DNA of 5,796 bases from an uncultured Bacilli bacterium (GTDB taxonomy: Bacteria; Bacillota_I; Bacilli_A; RF39; UBA660), in assembly GCA_947624855.1 (NCBI GenBank), contig CANQMC010000077.1, positions 1 through 5,796 of the forward strand. The letters are read 5' to 3'. Both the position numbers and the translations under genes were made by a program. Shown piece after piece: positions 1 to 5,251 of this stretch (position 1 is its first letter; each line of letters starts with the position of its first letter). The notes below the pieces were generated by a model. It saw only the letters and a program-made list of their open reading frames with translations. It made no database searches and was not told the DNA's origin.

Positions 1-87
1 CATAACTTATATTATACTCTAATCAGACTTATTTCAGCTTTTTTATTAAAAACGGAATTTCAAATGAAAATTAACGATTTATTTTAA
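1..87 (+). CDS. Possible 3' end of an upstream gene (partial)
   Basis: Frame 1 is open from the left edge to a TAA at 85-87, giving 28 codons with a plausible amphipathic C-terminus (around LIRLISAFLLKTEF). Leu codons are mostly TTA, as in the other genes, and a weak terminator-like hairpin starts right at the stop. In sequence this AT-rich, a 28-codon open stretch in some frame is not rare, so this may be chance. I cannot name the product. The left part of the gene is outside the window. Confidence 0.3.
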   Translation, partial: HNLYYTLIRLISAFLLKTEFQMKINDLF

Positions 88-110
88 GAGTTTTTTAAAA
101 CCCTTTTTTT
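86..110 (+). terminator. Weak candidate rho-independent terminator
   Basis: Bases 86-93 (AAGAGTTT) can pair with 98-105 (AAACCCTT) around a TTTA loop, with one A·C mismatch, and a run of T follows (106-110, then ATTT). The position directly after the possible upstream stop fits transcription termination. The stem is short and contains only two G-C pairs, so the call is tentative. Confidence 0.28.
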
Positions 111-123
111 ATTTGTCGAAATA

Positions 124-132
124 TGTTAAAAT
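124..132 (+). promoter_or_regulatory. Candidate extended -10 promoter for the Lys/Thr-rich gene
   Basis: TGTTAAAAT at 124-132 reads as an extended -10 (TGn followed by TAAAAT, five of six matches to TATAAT). No convincing -35 lies 17 bases upstream, where there is only a T-run; TTGTCG at 113-118 is too close to serve. Transcription would start near 139, leaving a leader of about a dozen bases that is largely the ribosome binding site AGAGGT at 138-143. Confidence 0.35.
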
Positions 133-150
133 AAAATAGAGGTAAAGAAA

Positions 151-786
151 ATGGAAAAAGAAGAAGTTAAAAAAACAAATAGTTCTAAAAGAACAACAAC
201 TAAAAAACCAACTGAAACAAGTAAAAAAACTACAACTAAAAAAGCTACTAGTAAACCTGCTACTAAAAAAACAAGTAGTACTAAAGCAGTAACTCCAGCT
301 AAGAAAAGTAGCACTAAAACAACTACTAAAAAAAGTCCAAGCAAAACAACAAGTACAACTCCTAAAAAAACAAGTTCTAAAGCTGCTACTAAAACGAGTA
401 CTACGTCTAAAAAAACCGTTACAACAACTAAAAGTAGTGTAAATAAAACAAAAAGTGCTACTCCAAAACCAACAGTTGATTTAGAACCTAAAACTACTCA
501 ACAAGAAGAAATTAAACCTATTAAGGAAGAAAAAACAACTACTGAATCAGTTAAAAGTGCTCCTGTTAAAACATCTTTAGTAAAAGATTTAAAAGTATAT
601 GAAATTATTTTTATAGTAATATTCATAATTTTATTAATTGTAGTTTTAGTAACCAAAAATAGTCAAAATCACAAAGCTCATTGTGCTAAAGCAGTATGTA
701 ATGAAGATTCAACCATCTGTTATAACTATGCAATAGATAAAGAAGGAAACACTATAAAAACATGGGAAGGAAGCTGTCTTAAATAG
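151..786 (+). CDS. Membrane-anchored Lys/Thr/Ser-rich protein with a four-Cys external domain, function unknown
   Basis: I do not recognise this 211-residue protein. The first 140 residues contain 36 Lys, 39 Thr and 20 Ser, with scattered Ala and Pro. Residues 11-109 have a single acidic residue (E22), a composition like a histone H1 tail or bacterial H1-like proteins. Residues 110-148 form a mixed-charge linker with several Glu. A single hydrophobic helix spans about 149-167. The last 44 residues carry Cys178, Cys183, Cys190 and Cys209 in a small Gly/Asn/Asp-containing domain. There is no signal peptide, and export of so long a basic tail is unlikely, so I infer N-inside, C-outside; four external Cys could form two disulfides. 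The start is ATG 151 with AGAGGT at 138-143. A role joining nucleic acid, or another polyanion, to the membrane is speculation from composition. Alternatives are a disordered scaffold or a wall/division factor. The reading frame is secure; the function is open. Confidence 0.85.
   Translation: MEKEEVKKTNSSKRTTTKKPTETSKKTTTKKATSKPATKKTSSTKAVTPAKKSSTKTTTKKSPSKTTSTTPKKTSSKAATKTSTTSKKTVTTTKSSVNKTKSATPKPTVDLEPKTTQQEEIKPIKEEKTTTESVKSAPVKTSLVKDLKVYEIIFIVIFIILLIVVLVTKNSQNHKAHCAKAVCNEDSTICYNYAIDKEGNTIKTWEGSCLK
181..477 (+). repeat. Low-complexity Lys/Thr/Ser coding tract
   Basis: This stretch encodes residues 11-109 of the preceding protein. It is built from irregular iterations of ACT/ACA, AAA and AGT/AGC codons, with units such as ACTAAAAAA recurring several times. 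Units are degenerate rather than exact, so it looks like an old compositional repeat more than a recent tandem duplication. Replication slippage could change its length between strains. Confidence 0.6.
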
Positions 787-814
787 ATTTTAAGCCTTTA
801 CTTGTATTTTAAGC
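787..814 (+). repeat. 9-bp direct repeat overlapping the ruvX promoter
   Basis: ATTTTAAGC occurs at 787-795 and again at 806-814, 19 bases apart start to start. The second copy begins inside the -35 box of the ruvX promoter and runs into its spacer. The near two-turn spacing would suit a protein bound on one face of the DNA, but a chance match in AT-rich sequence is possible. Confidence 0.35.
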
Positions 815-830
815 AAAAATTTGATACAAT
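802..830 (+). promoter_or_regulatory. Sigma-A-type promoter for ruvX and the downstream operon
   Basis: TTGTAT (802-807) and TACAAT (825-830) are separated by exactly 17 bases and match the consensus at four and five of six positions. Transcription should start near 837, giving a leader of about 27 bases before ruvX. I see no terminator between the preceding gene and this promoter, so readthrough from upstream could add to operon expression. Confidence 0.7.
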
Positions 831-863
831 ATAAACTGTGCTTTTAAAAAGAAAGGAATTTAT

Positions 864-1295
864 ATGCGTTATTTAGGTCTAGATTTAGGTACTAAAACTT
901 TAGGAGTTGCTATTACAGATAAATCTAAAACAATTGCTCAAGCTTTAAAAGTAATTCGTTTTAAAGAAAATGATTATGAAACTGCTATAAATGAAGTACT
1001 TGATATATTAAATAAATATGATATTGAAAAAATTGCTTTAGGTTTACCCAAAAACATGAATAATTCCTATGGATTTGCAAGTACTAGAAGTCTAGAATTT
1101 AAAAAATTATTAGAAAGTAAAACCAATATTCCTATTTTTTTAATTGACGAAAGATTAAGTACAACTGAGGCAGAAGGTATATTACTTAAAGCGGACATAA
1201 GTCGAGCTAAAAGAAAAAAAGTAATTGATGGTCTAGCCGCTGGAATTATTTTAGAAACCTTTCTAAAAATGGAGGAACACAAAAATGAAAGATGA
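864..1295 (+). CDS. ruvX: YqgF/RuvX family nuclease (putative pre-16S rRNA nuclease / Holliday junction resolvase)
   Basis: This 143-residue protein has the normal length and all family signatures of the RNase H-like YqgF fold. DLGTKTLG at 7-14 contains first catalytic Asp7. GLPKNMNNSYG at 60-70 is the family's G-x-P-x-N-M-N-G loop, with Asn where Gly is usual. DERLST at 95-100 supplies acidic residues of the active site, and VIDGLAAGIIL at 120-130 carries Asp122. The E. coli homologue takes part in maturation of the 16S rRNA 5' end; resolvase activity has also been proposed for the family. The protein is cytoplasmic. ATG 864 is preceded by AAAGGA at 852-857. The gene opens the conserved train behind a good promoter. 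Its TGA stop is followed directly by an in-frame TAG. The last 11 bases overlap yrzB, suggesting translational coupling. Confidence 0.95.
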   Translation: MRYLGLDLGTKTLGVAITDKSKTIAQALKVIRFKENDYETAINEVLDILNKYDIEKIALGLPKNMNNSYGFASTRSLEFKKLLESKTNIPIFLIDERLSTTEAEGILLKADISRAKRKKVIDGLAAGIILETFLKMEEHKNER

Positions 1296-1563
1296 TAGAG
1301 GTAGATATTTCACTGTAGCGGATAATGATGGCAATACAACAGAATATGAAATTTTATTTACATTTGATTCTGATGAAACAAAAAAAAGTTATATCGTTTT
1401 TACAGATAATAATTTAGATAAAGAAGGAAATATTACTACTTATGCTGCAACTTATGATAAAATGGGTGAAAAATTAGAATTAAATGACATTGAAACTGAA
1501 AAAGAATGGAATTTAATTGAAAATTTATTAGCTCAAATAGAAGATAAAATGAATGAAGAATAA
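1285..1563 (+). CDS. yrzB: DUF1292 (YrzB-like) small acidic protein
   Basis: The product is a 92-residue, strongly acidic soluble protein. It matches the DUF1292/YrzB pattern: an early D-x-x-G-N-x-x-x-Y-E-I-L-F-T-F-D strand pair (residues 14-28), K-S-Y-I-V-F (34-39), D-K-E-G-N (46-50) and a C-terminal E-x-E-W-x-x-I-E-x-x-L helix (72-83). Its place between ruvX and mltG is the family's usual one in Bacillota. No biochemical function is established to my knowledge. ATG 1285 is preceded by GGAGG at 1271-1275, located inside the end of ruvX, and the gene overlaps ruvX by 11 bases. There is no signal peptide or membrane helix and no Cys. Confidence 0.9.
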   Translation: MKDDRGRYFTVADNDGNTTEYEILFTFDSDETKKSYIVFTDNNLDKEGNITTYAATYDKMGEKLELNDIETEKEWNLIENLLAQIEDKMNEE

Positions 1564-1572
1564 AGAGGTATT

Positions 1573-2631
1573 ATGAAAAAGAAAGTATTAATTATAATTG
1601 GGGTTTTATTATTGTTAATAGCAATTTTAATTGGTTTATATTTTTATGGTTTAACCCCAGTATCTAAAAGCTCTAAATCAGTTGAATTTAAAATCAATAC
1701 AGGTGATAGTAAAATTGATATTGTCGATAATTTAGATAATGCTGGATTAATTAAATTTAAAATATCTGCTTATATTTATGTTGGTTTAAATCGTCATTTA
1801 AATCTCCAAGCAGGAAATTATAAATTAGCTCCTAATATGAGTTTAAAAGATATTTTAAACAAAATAAATAAAGGTGATATATCAAATAATGATAATATAT
1901 ACACTATAACCTTTGTTGAAGGTAAAAGATTAACTGATTATGCTAAGATAATAGCCCAAAAAACCAATACAAAAGTAGAAGATGTTTTAAAAGTTTTAAA
2001 TGATAAAAATTTTATTAAAGAGTTAATGCCTAATTATTGGTTTTTAACAGATAATATTTTTAATAATAAAATATATTATCCATTAGAAGGTTATTTATAT
2101 CCTAGTACTTATGAATTTTACAAAGATAGTACAATTAAAGATATAATTATTAAAATGTTAGATGCTACCAATGATGTTTTAACTCCATTCCAAAAAAGTA
2201 TTGAAAATAATTCCTATAATGTGCATCAAATCCTTACTTTAGCAAGTATTATTGAATTAGAAGGATCAGATGATCGAGCCGGTGTTGCTGGTGTATTTTA
2301 TAATCGACTTAAAGCAAATTGGACTTTAGGTAGTGATGTAACAACTTATTATGCTGTTAATAAAAGTTTTAGTGAAGACTTAACAACTAATGATTTAAAT
2401 AGTTGTAATGGTTATAATACCAGAGGTAACTGTGTAAGTGGTCTTCCAGTTGGACCAATATGTAGTCCATCAAAATCTTCAATAGAAGCGGCAATAAATC
2501 CTAGTAAACATGATTATTACTTCTTTGTTGCAGATAAAAACAAAAAAACTTATTTTACCAAAACCAGCAGTGAACACGAAGCCAAAGTTAATGAACTTAA
2601 AAATAATGGATTATGGTATGAATATAATTAA
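1573..2631 (+). CDS. mltG: Endolytic murein transglycosylase MltG (YceG-like)
   Basis: MltG is a membrane-anchored lytic transglycosylase that cuts nascent peptidoglycan strands and so sets glycan chain length next to the synthases. The 352-residue protein has a Lys start followed by one transmembrane helix (about 4-25), an external linker/LysM-like region (about 35-115), and the YceG catalytic region. Seen motifs are LEGYLYPSTYEF (171-182), LASIIELEG (223-231) with Glu228 at the catalytic position, AGVFYNRLKANWTLGSD (239-255), and YNTRG...SGLPVGPIC (281-297) followed by SIEAAINP (303-310) and YYFFVAD (315-321). AGAGGT at 1564-1569 sits unusually close to ATG 1573. The gap to yrzB is 9 bases. 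Cys279 and Cys287 bracket the YNT loop, which is unusual for an exported domain. Its presence implies a cell wall. Confidence 0.95.
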   Translation: MKKKVLIIIGVLLLLIAILIGLYFYGLTPVSKSSKSVEFKINTGDSKIDIVDNLDNAGLIKFKISAYIYVGLNRHLNLQAGNYKLAPNMSLKDILNKINKGDISNNDNIYTITFVEGKRLTDYAKIIAQKTNTKVEDVLKVLNDKNFIKELMPNYWFLTDNIFNNKIYYPLEGYLYPSTYEFYKDSTIKDIIIKMLDATNDVLTPFQKSIENNSYNVHQILTLASIIELEGSDDRAGVAGVFYNRLKANWTLGSDVTTYYAVNKSFSEDLTTNDLNSCNGYNTRGNCVSGLPVGPICSPSKSSIEAAINPSKHDYYFFVADKNKKTYFTKTSSEHEAKVNELKNNGLWYEYN

Positions 2632-2636
2632 GGTGA
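2631..2636 (+). promoter_or_regulatory. Ribosome binding site fixing the trmR start
   Basis: AGGTGA overlaps the last base of the mltG stop and ends 9 bases before ATG 2646. The in-frame GTG at 2637 directly abuts this site with no spacer, so it is unlikely to be the start. Confidence 0.65.
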
Positions 2637-2645
2637 GTGATTAAA

Positions 2646-3245
2646 ATGAAAGAAATAATTTTAGAAATGGAAGAATATGCCTCCGCGCATAATGTTCCAA
2701 TAATTGAAAAAGATTCTATAAAATTTATAATGAAATATATTAAAGCTAATAATATTAAAAACATTTTAGAAATAGGAAGTGCTATTGGTTATTCAAGTAT
2801 TTTAATGGCCAGTGTAGCTCCCGATGTAAATGTAACAACAATCGAAAGAGATAATGCCCGATATATGGAATGCTTAAAAAATGTCAAAAAATGTCAATTT
2901 GAGCAAAAAATAAATGTTGTTTTCCAAGATGCTTTAGAAGTTAATTTAGCTAATAATCTCAAATTTGATATGATATTTATTGATGCTGCAAAAGGTCAAT
3001 ATATCAATTTCTTTGAAAAATTTAAATATTTTTTAAATGAAGGTGGCGTAATTATAACTGATAATTTAAAATTTCATGGTAATGTTGGAAAATCTGCCTC
3101 AATAGAATCTAAAAATTTAAAAAGTTTAGTTGAAAAAATAGAAAATTATATTAAATTTTTAAAAGAAAATAAAGAATTTGATACTAATTTTTATGATATT
3201 GGTGATGGCTTATCAGTGAGTGTAAAAAAAGATGAAAAAAAATAA
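2646..3245 (+). CDS. trmR: tRNA 5-hydroxyuridine methyltransferase TrmR (YrrM), O-methyltransferase family 3
   Basis: TrmR uses SAM to methylate 5-hydroxyuridine at tRNA wobble position 34, giving 5-methoxyuridine. From ATG 2646 the protein is 199 residues. It shows the COMT-like class I fold: SAM loop ILEIGSAIGYS (40-50), acidic Glu67 after beta 2 (TTIERD), FQD (93-95), IDAAKGQY (112-119) and TDN (138-140). Asp113, Asp139 and Asn140 correspond to the metal-binding triad of catechol O-methyltransferase-type enzymes. Neighbourhood decides the call: the next two genes encode U32 proteins of the hydroxylation step, as in B. subtilis yrrMNO. By motif alone it could be another small-molecule O-methyltransferase. 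The start is ATG 2646 rather than GTG 2637 because of the ribosome binding site position. The 3' end overlaps trhP1 by 14 bases. Confidence 0.88.
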   Translation: MKEIILEMEEYASAHNVPIIEKDSIKFIMKYIKANNIKNILEIGSAIGYSSILMASVAPDVNVTTIERDNARYMECLKNVKKCQFEQKINVVFQDALEVNLANNLKFDMIFIDAAKGQYINFFEKFKYFLNEGGVIITDNLKFHGNVGKSASIESKNLKSLVEKIENYIKFLKENKEFDTNFYDIGDGLSVSVKKDEKK

Positions 3246-4029
3246 TATATTATTATTAGTAACAAATAAAACTTTAATAACAAATTTTAAGAAAGAAAGT
3301 AACATTACTTTCCTTTTTCCATTAGAAAACTTTTGTATAGGCTTACCTACATTTGCCTTAGAAAATATTAAAGAAGAAGGTTATATATTTTTAAATCGAA
3401 TTCTAGATAATACGGATATTGAAAAATTTAAAAAAATCATTACTAAATTACCTAAAAATATTAAAGGAATAGTCTTTGATGATCTAGGCATATTAAATGT
3501 TTTAATTAAAAGTAATTTAAAAATTAAAAAAATACTCTTTTTAAATCATTTAAATAGTAATTATCAAAGTATAAATTATTATTTAGATTATGTTGACAGT
3601 GTTTTTATTAGTTCAGATATTACAATTAATGAAACCAAAGAAATTCTTAAAAAAGCTAAAAAACCATTAGTAGTTTTTACTTTTGGTCATGTAAATATTA
3701 TGTATTCTAGAAGAACCTTAATAAGTAATTATAATAATCATTTTAAAGAAAATGTTCCAAATACTGCTATTTTACAAGAAAAAATAACTAATATTCCTTT
3801 TATTATCAAAGAAGATTTATATGGAACTGCTATCTATACTAAAGAACCATTTAATGCTTTAGAATATCGTCATTTAGATAATATTTTATTTAATTTTATT
3901 AATCCTTTATTTTTAGAAAATGATATTGAAAAAATAATAAAAAGTCCAACTAATTTAGATGATATTTATCCTTATAAATATTTAAGTACTAAAGAAACAA
4001 TTTATAAATTAAAGGAGGAAGAAAAATGA
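3232..4029 (+). CDS. trhP1: U32 family protein TrhP1-like (YrrN), tRNA U34 hydroxylation partner
   Basis: This 265-residue protein is a divergent peptidase-U32 homologue. Support comes from the segment VVFTFGHVNIMYSRRTLIS (147-165), which aligns with the U32 stretch before and around the Cys-rich motif of its paralogue, from the C-terminal YLSTKETIYKL, and from its position between trmR and trhP2. In B. subtilis yrrN and yrrO are both required for 5-hydroxyuridine in tRNA. Only one Cys (Cys35) is present, so it cannot bind a four-Cys iron-sulfur cluster alone. I infer a non-catalytic or substrate-binding partner of TrhP2. The fold is an N-terminal half barrel plus a shortened C-terminal part; it is shorter than the Bacillus homologue as I recall it. 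ATG 3232 has only a weak upstream GTGAG and lies within trmR, so coupled translation is likely. The stop overlaps the trhP2 start as ATGA. Confidence 0.75.
   Translation: MKKNNILLLVTNKTLITNFKKESNITFLFPLENFCIGLPTFALENIKEEGYIFLNRILDNTDIEKFKKIITKLPKNIKGIVFDDLGILNVLIKSNLKIKKILFLNHLNSNYQSINYYLDYVDSVFISSDITINETKEILKKAKKPLVVFTFGHVNIMYSRRTLISNYNNHFKENVPNTAILQEKITNIPFIIKEDLYGTAIYTKEPFNALEYRHLDNILFNFINPLFLENDIEKIIKSPTNLDDIYPYKYLSTKETIYKLKEEEK
4011..4018 (+). promoter_or_regulatory. Strong ribosome binding site for trhP2
   Basis: AAAGGAGG, the best Shine-Dalgarno match in the window, lies 7 bases before ATG 4026 and within the end of trhP1. Together with the 4-base ATGA overlap it should allow both reinitiation and independent loading, possibly giving more TrhP2 than TrhP1. 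Confidence 0.75.
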
Positions 4030-5213
4030 TTGAATTACTTGCTCCTGCAGGATCATTAGAAAAACTTAAAGTTGCTTATCACTATGGAGCTGATGCTGTA
4101 TATTTAGGTGGTTATAATTATTCTTTAAGAGCCAATGCTCAAAATTTTAGTTATGAAGAATTAAAAGAAGCAACCCAAATAGCGCATAATTTAAGCAAAA
4201 AAATTTATGTAACAGTTAATATTTTATTACATAATAAAGAAATATCAGGTTTAAAAGATTATTTACAAGAATTAGAAAAAATAGGAATTGATGCTGTTAT
4301 TGCTAGTGATATTGTTGTAATTAAATGTATTAAAGAAAATAATATTAATTTAGAAGTTCATTTATCAACGCAAGCTAGTACTTTAAATTATGAAGCAGCC
4401 TTATTTTATAAAAATTTAGGAGTAAAAAGAATAGTTTTAGCTCGTGAAGCTTCTAAAGAAGATATAAAAATAATTAAAGAAAAAACTGCTTTAGATTTAG
4501 AATGTTTTGTGGGAGGAGCCATGTGTACTAGTTTTAGTGGTAAATGCGTTTTATCAAATGTTGCTACTGGTCGTGATTCTAATCGAGGAGGTTGTGCCCA
4601 AATATGTCGTTGGTCATTTAATATAAATGATAAAAAAGAAACGTTTACAATGACACCTAAAGATTTAAATATGGCCGTATATCTCGAAGAAATGTTAAAT
4701 ATTGGAGTTAATTCCTTTAAAATAGAAGGAAGAATGCGTTCAATTTATTATATAGCAACTGTTGTATATGAATATCGTAAATTATTAGATAAAATAATTA
4801 ATCATACTTTAACTAAAAATGACATATTATATTCTAATGATATTATAAATAGATGTGCTAATAGAGAAAGTACTCCTCAATTTTTTGATAAACTACCAAC
4901 TGAAAAAGAACAGTACTATTTAGGCCGAGATGAAGTATCAAATCAAGATTTTTTAGGTATAGTTTTAGAAATTAAAGATAATAAAATCTTAATTGAACAA
5001 CGAAATTATTTTAAAATAGGCGATATTGTCGAATTTTTTGGCCCTAAAACTGAACCTATAACTTATAAAATACATAAAATATATGATGAAAATATGGAAA
5101 ATATTGATATTGCACGTCATCCTCGAATGAAAGTATATCTTGAAAAAGAAATGAATTTACAACCTGGTGACATAATGCGATTAAAAATATTTGACAAAAA
5201 TAATTATTTGTAG
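4026..5213 (+). CDS. trhP2: tRNA uridine-34 hydroxylase TrhP2 (YrrO), U32 family Fe-S protein
   Basis: TrhP makes 5-hydroxyuridine at tRNA position 34; the E. coli enzyme depends on prephenate and iron-sulfur assembly. This 395-residue protein is a full-length U32 member. It has an N-terminal LLAPAGSLEKL...GADAVYLGG (4-29), VTVNILLHN (62-70), HLSTQAS (112-118), RIVLAREAS (135-143), a Cys-rich block with Cys167, Cys174, Cys190 and Cys194 (C-x6-C-x15-C-x3-C), then SFKIEGRMRS (230-239). A C-terminal beta domain (about 308-388, including GDIVEFFGP and QPGDIMRL) is typical of the long U32 type. The four Cys fit the family's cluster ligands. Gly163 stands where His is usual in the FVHGAMC motif, and an extra Cys160 lies just ahead. 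Rhl-type 23S rRNA hydroxylase (RlhA) is the alternative, but context with trmR favours tRNA. The product is cytoplasmic. Confidence 0.92.
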   Translation: MIELLAPAGSLEKLKVAYHYGADAVYLGGYNYSLRANAQNFSYEELKEATQIAHNLSKKIYVTVNILLHNKEISGLKDYLQELEKIGIDAVIASDIVVIKCIKENNINLEVHLSTQASTLNYEAALFYKNLGVKRIVLAREASKEDIKIIKEKTALDLECFVGGAMCTSFSGKCVLSNVATGRDSNRGGCAQICRWSFNINDKKETFTMTPKDLNMAVYLEEMLNIGVNSFKIEGRMRSIYYIATVVYEYRKLLDKIINHTLTKNDILYSNDIINRCANRESTPQFFDKLPTEKEQYYLGRDEVSNQDFLGIVLEIKDNKILIEQRNYFKIGDIVEFFGPKTEPITYKIHKIYDENMENIDIARHPRMKVYLEKEMNLQPGDIMRLKIFDKNNYL

Positions 5214-5219
5214 TATTCT
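5191..5219 (+). promoter_or_regulatory. Internal promoter for greA
   Basis: A perfect TTGACA (5191-5196) is followed after exactly 17 bases by TATTCT (5214-5219), four of six matches to the -10 consensus. The -35 box lies in the last codons of trhP2 and the -10 just after its stop. Start of transcription is expected near 5226, about 26 bases before greA. This would let greA be expressed apart from the tRNA-modification genes. Confidence 0.6.
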
Positions 5220-5239
5220 TTTATAGTATAAAAATTAAT

Positions 5240-5246
5240 GAGGTGA
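5240..5246 (+). promoter_or_regulatory. Ribosome binding site fixing the greA start
   Basis: GAGGTGA ends 5 bases before ATG 5252. The in-frame GTG at 5243-5245 is part of this site itself, so the longer reading frame starting there is rejected. Confidence 0.75.
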
Positions 5247-5251
5247 AAAAT

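Noticed and set aside
1..40. Divergent minus-strand promoter: TATAAT at 16-11 with CTGAAA upstream and an ATG at 3-1
   Set aside because: The spacer to the -35-like element is 15 bases, the implied leader is almost nil, and the upstream open frame points the other way. AT-rich sequence readily gives a TATAAT by chance.
126..344. Minus-strand open frame of 72 codons, almost all Leu, Val, Phe and Ala
   Set aside because: It is the reverse complement of the Lys/Thr/Ser codons of the real gene at 151-786; the hydrophobic composition is a by-product and it has no convincing ribosome binding site.
1067..1282. Minus-strand open frame inside ruvX
   Set aside because: It lies wholly opposite a well-conserved gene and shows no family motif.
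2637..2645. GTG start extending TrmR by three residues
   Set aside because: It directly abuts the AGGTGA ribosome binding site with no spacer, while ATG 2646 has a proper one.
4027..4059. TGA readthrough of trhP1 as Trp under the Mollicute code
   Set aside because: Readthrough would add only a ten-residue tail before TAG, and Trp is TGG at every site in the window.
5243..5251. GTG start extending GreA by three residues
   Set aside because: The GTG is part of the GAGGTGA Shine-Dalgarno sequence; ATG 5252 gives the usual GreA N-terminus.
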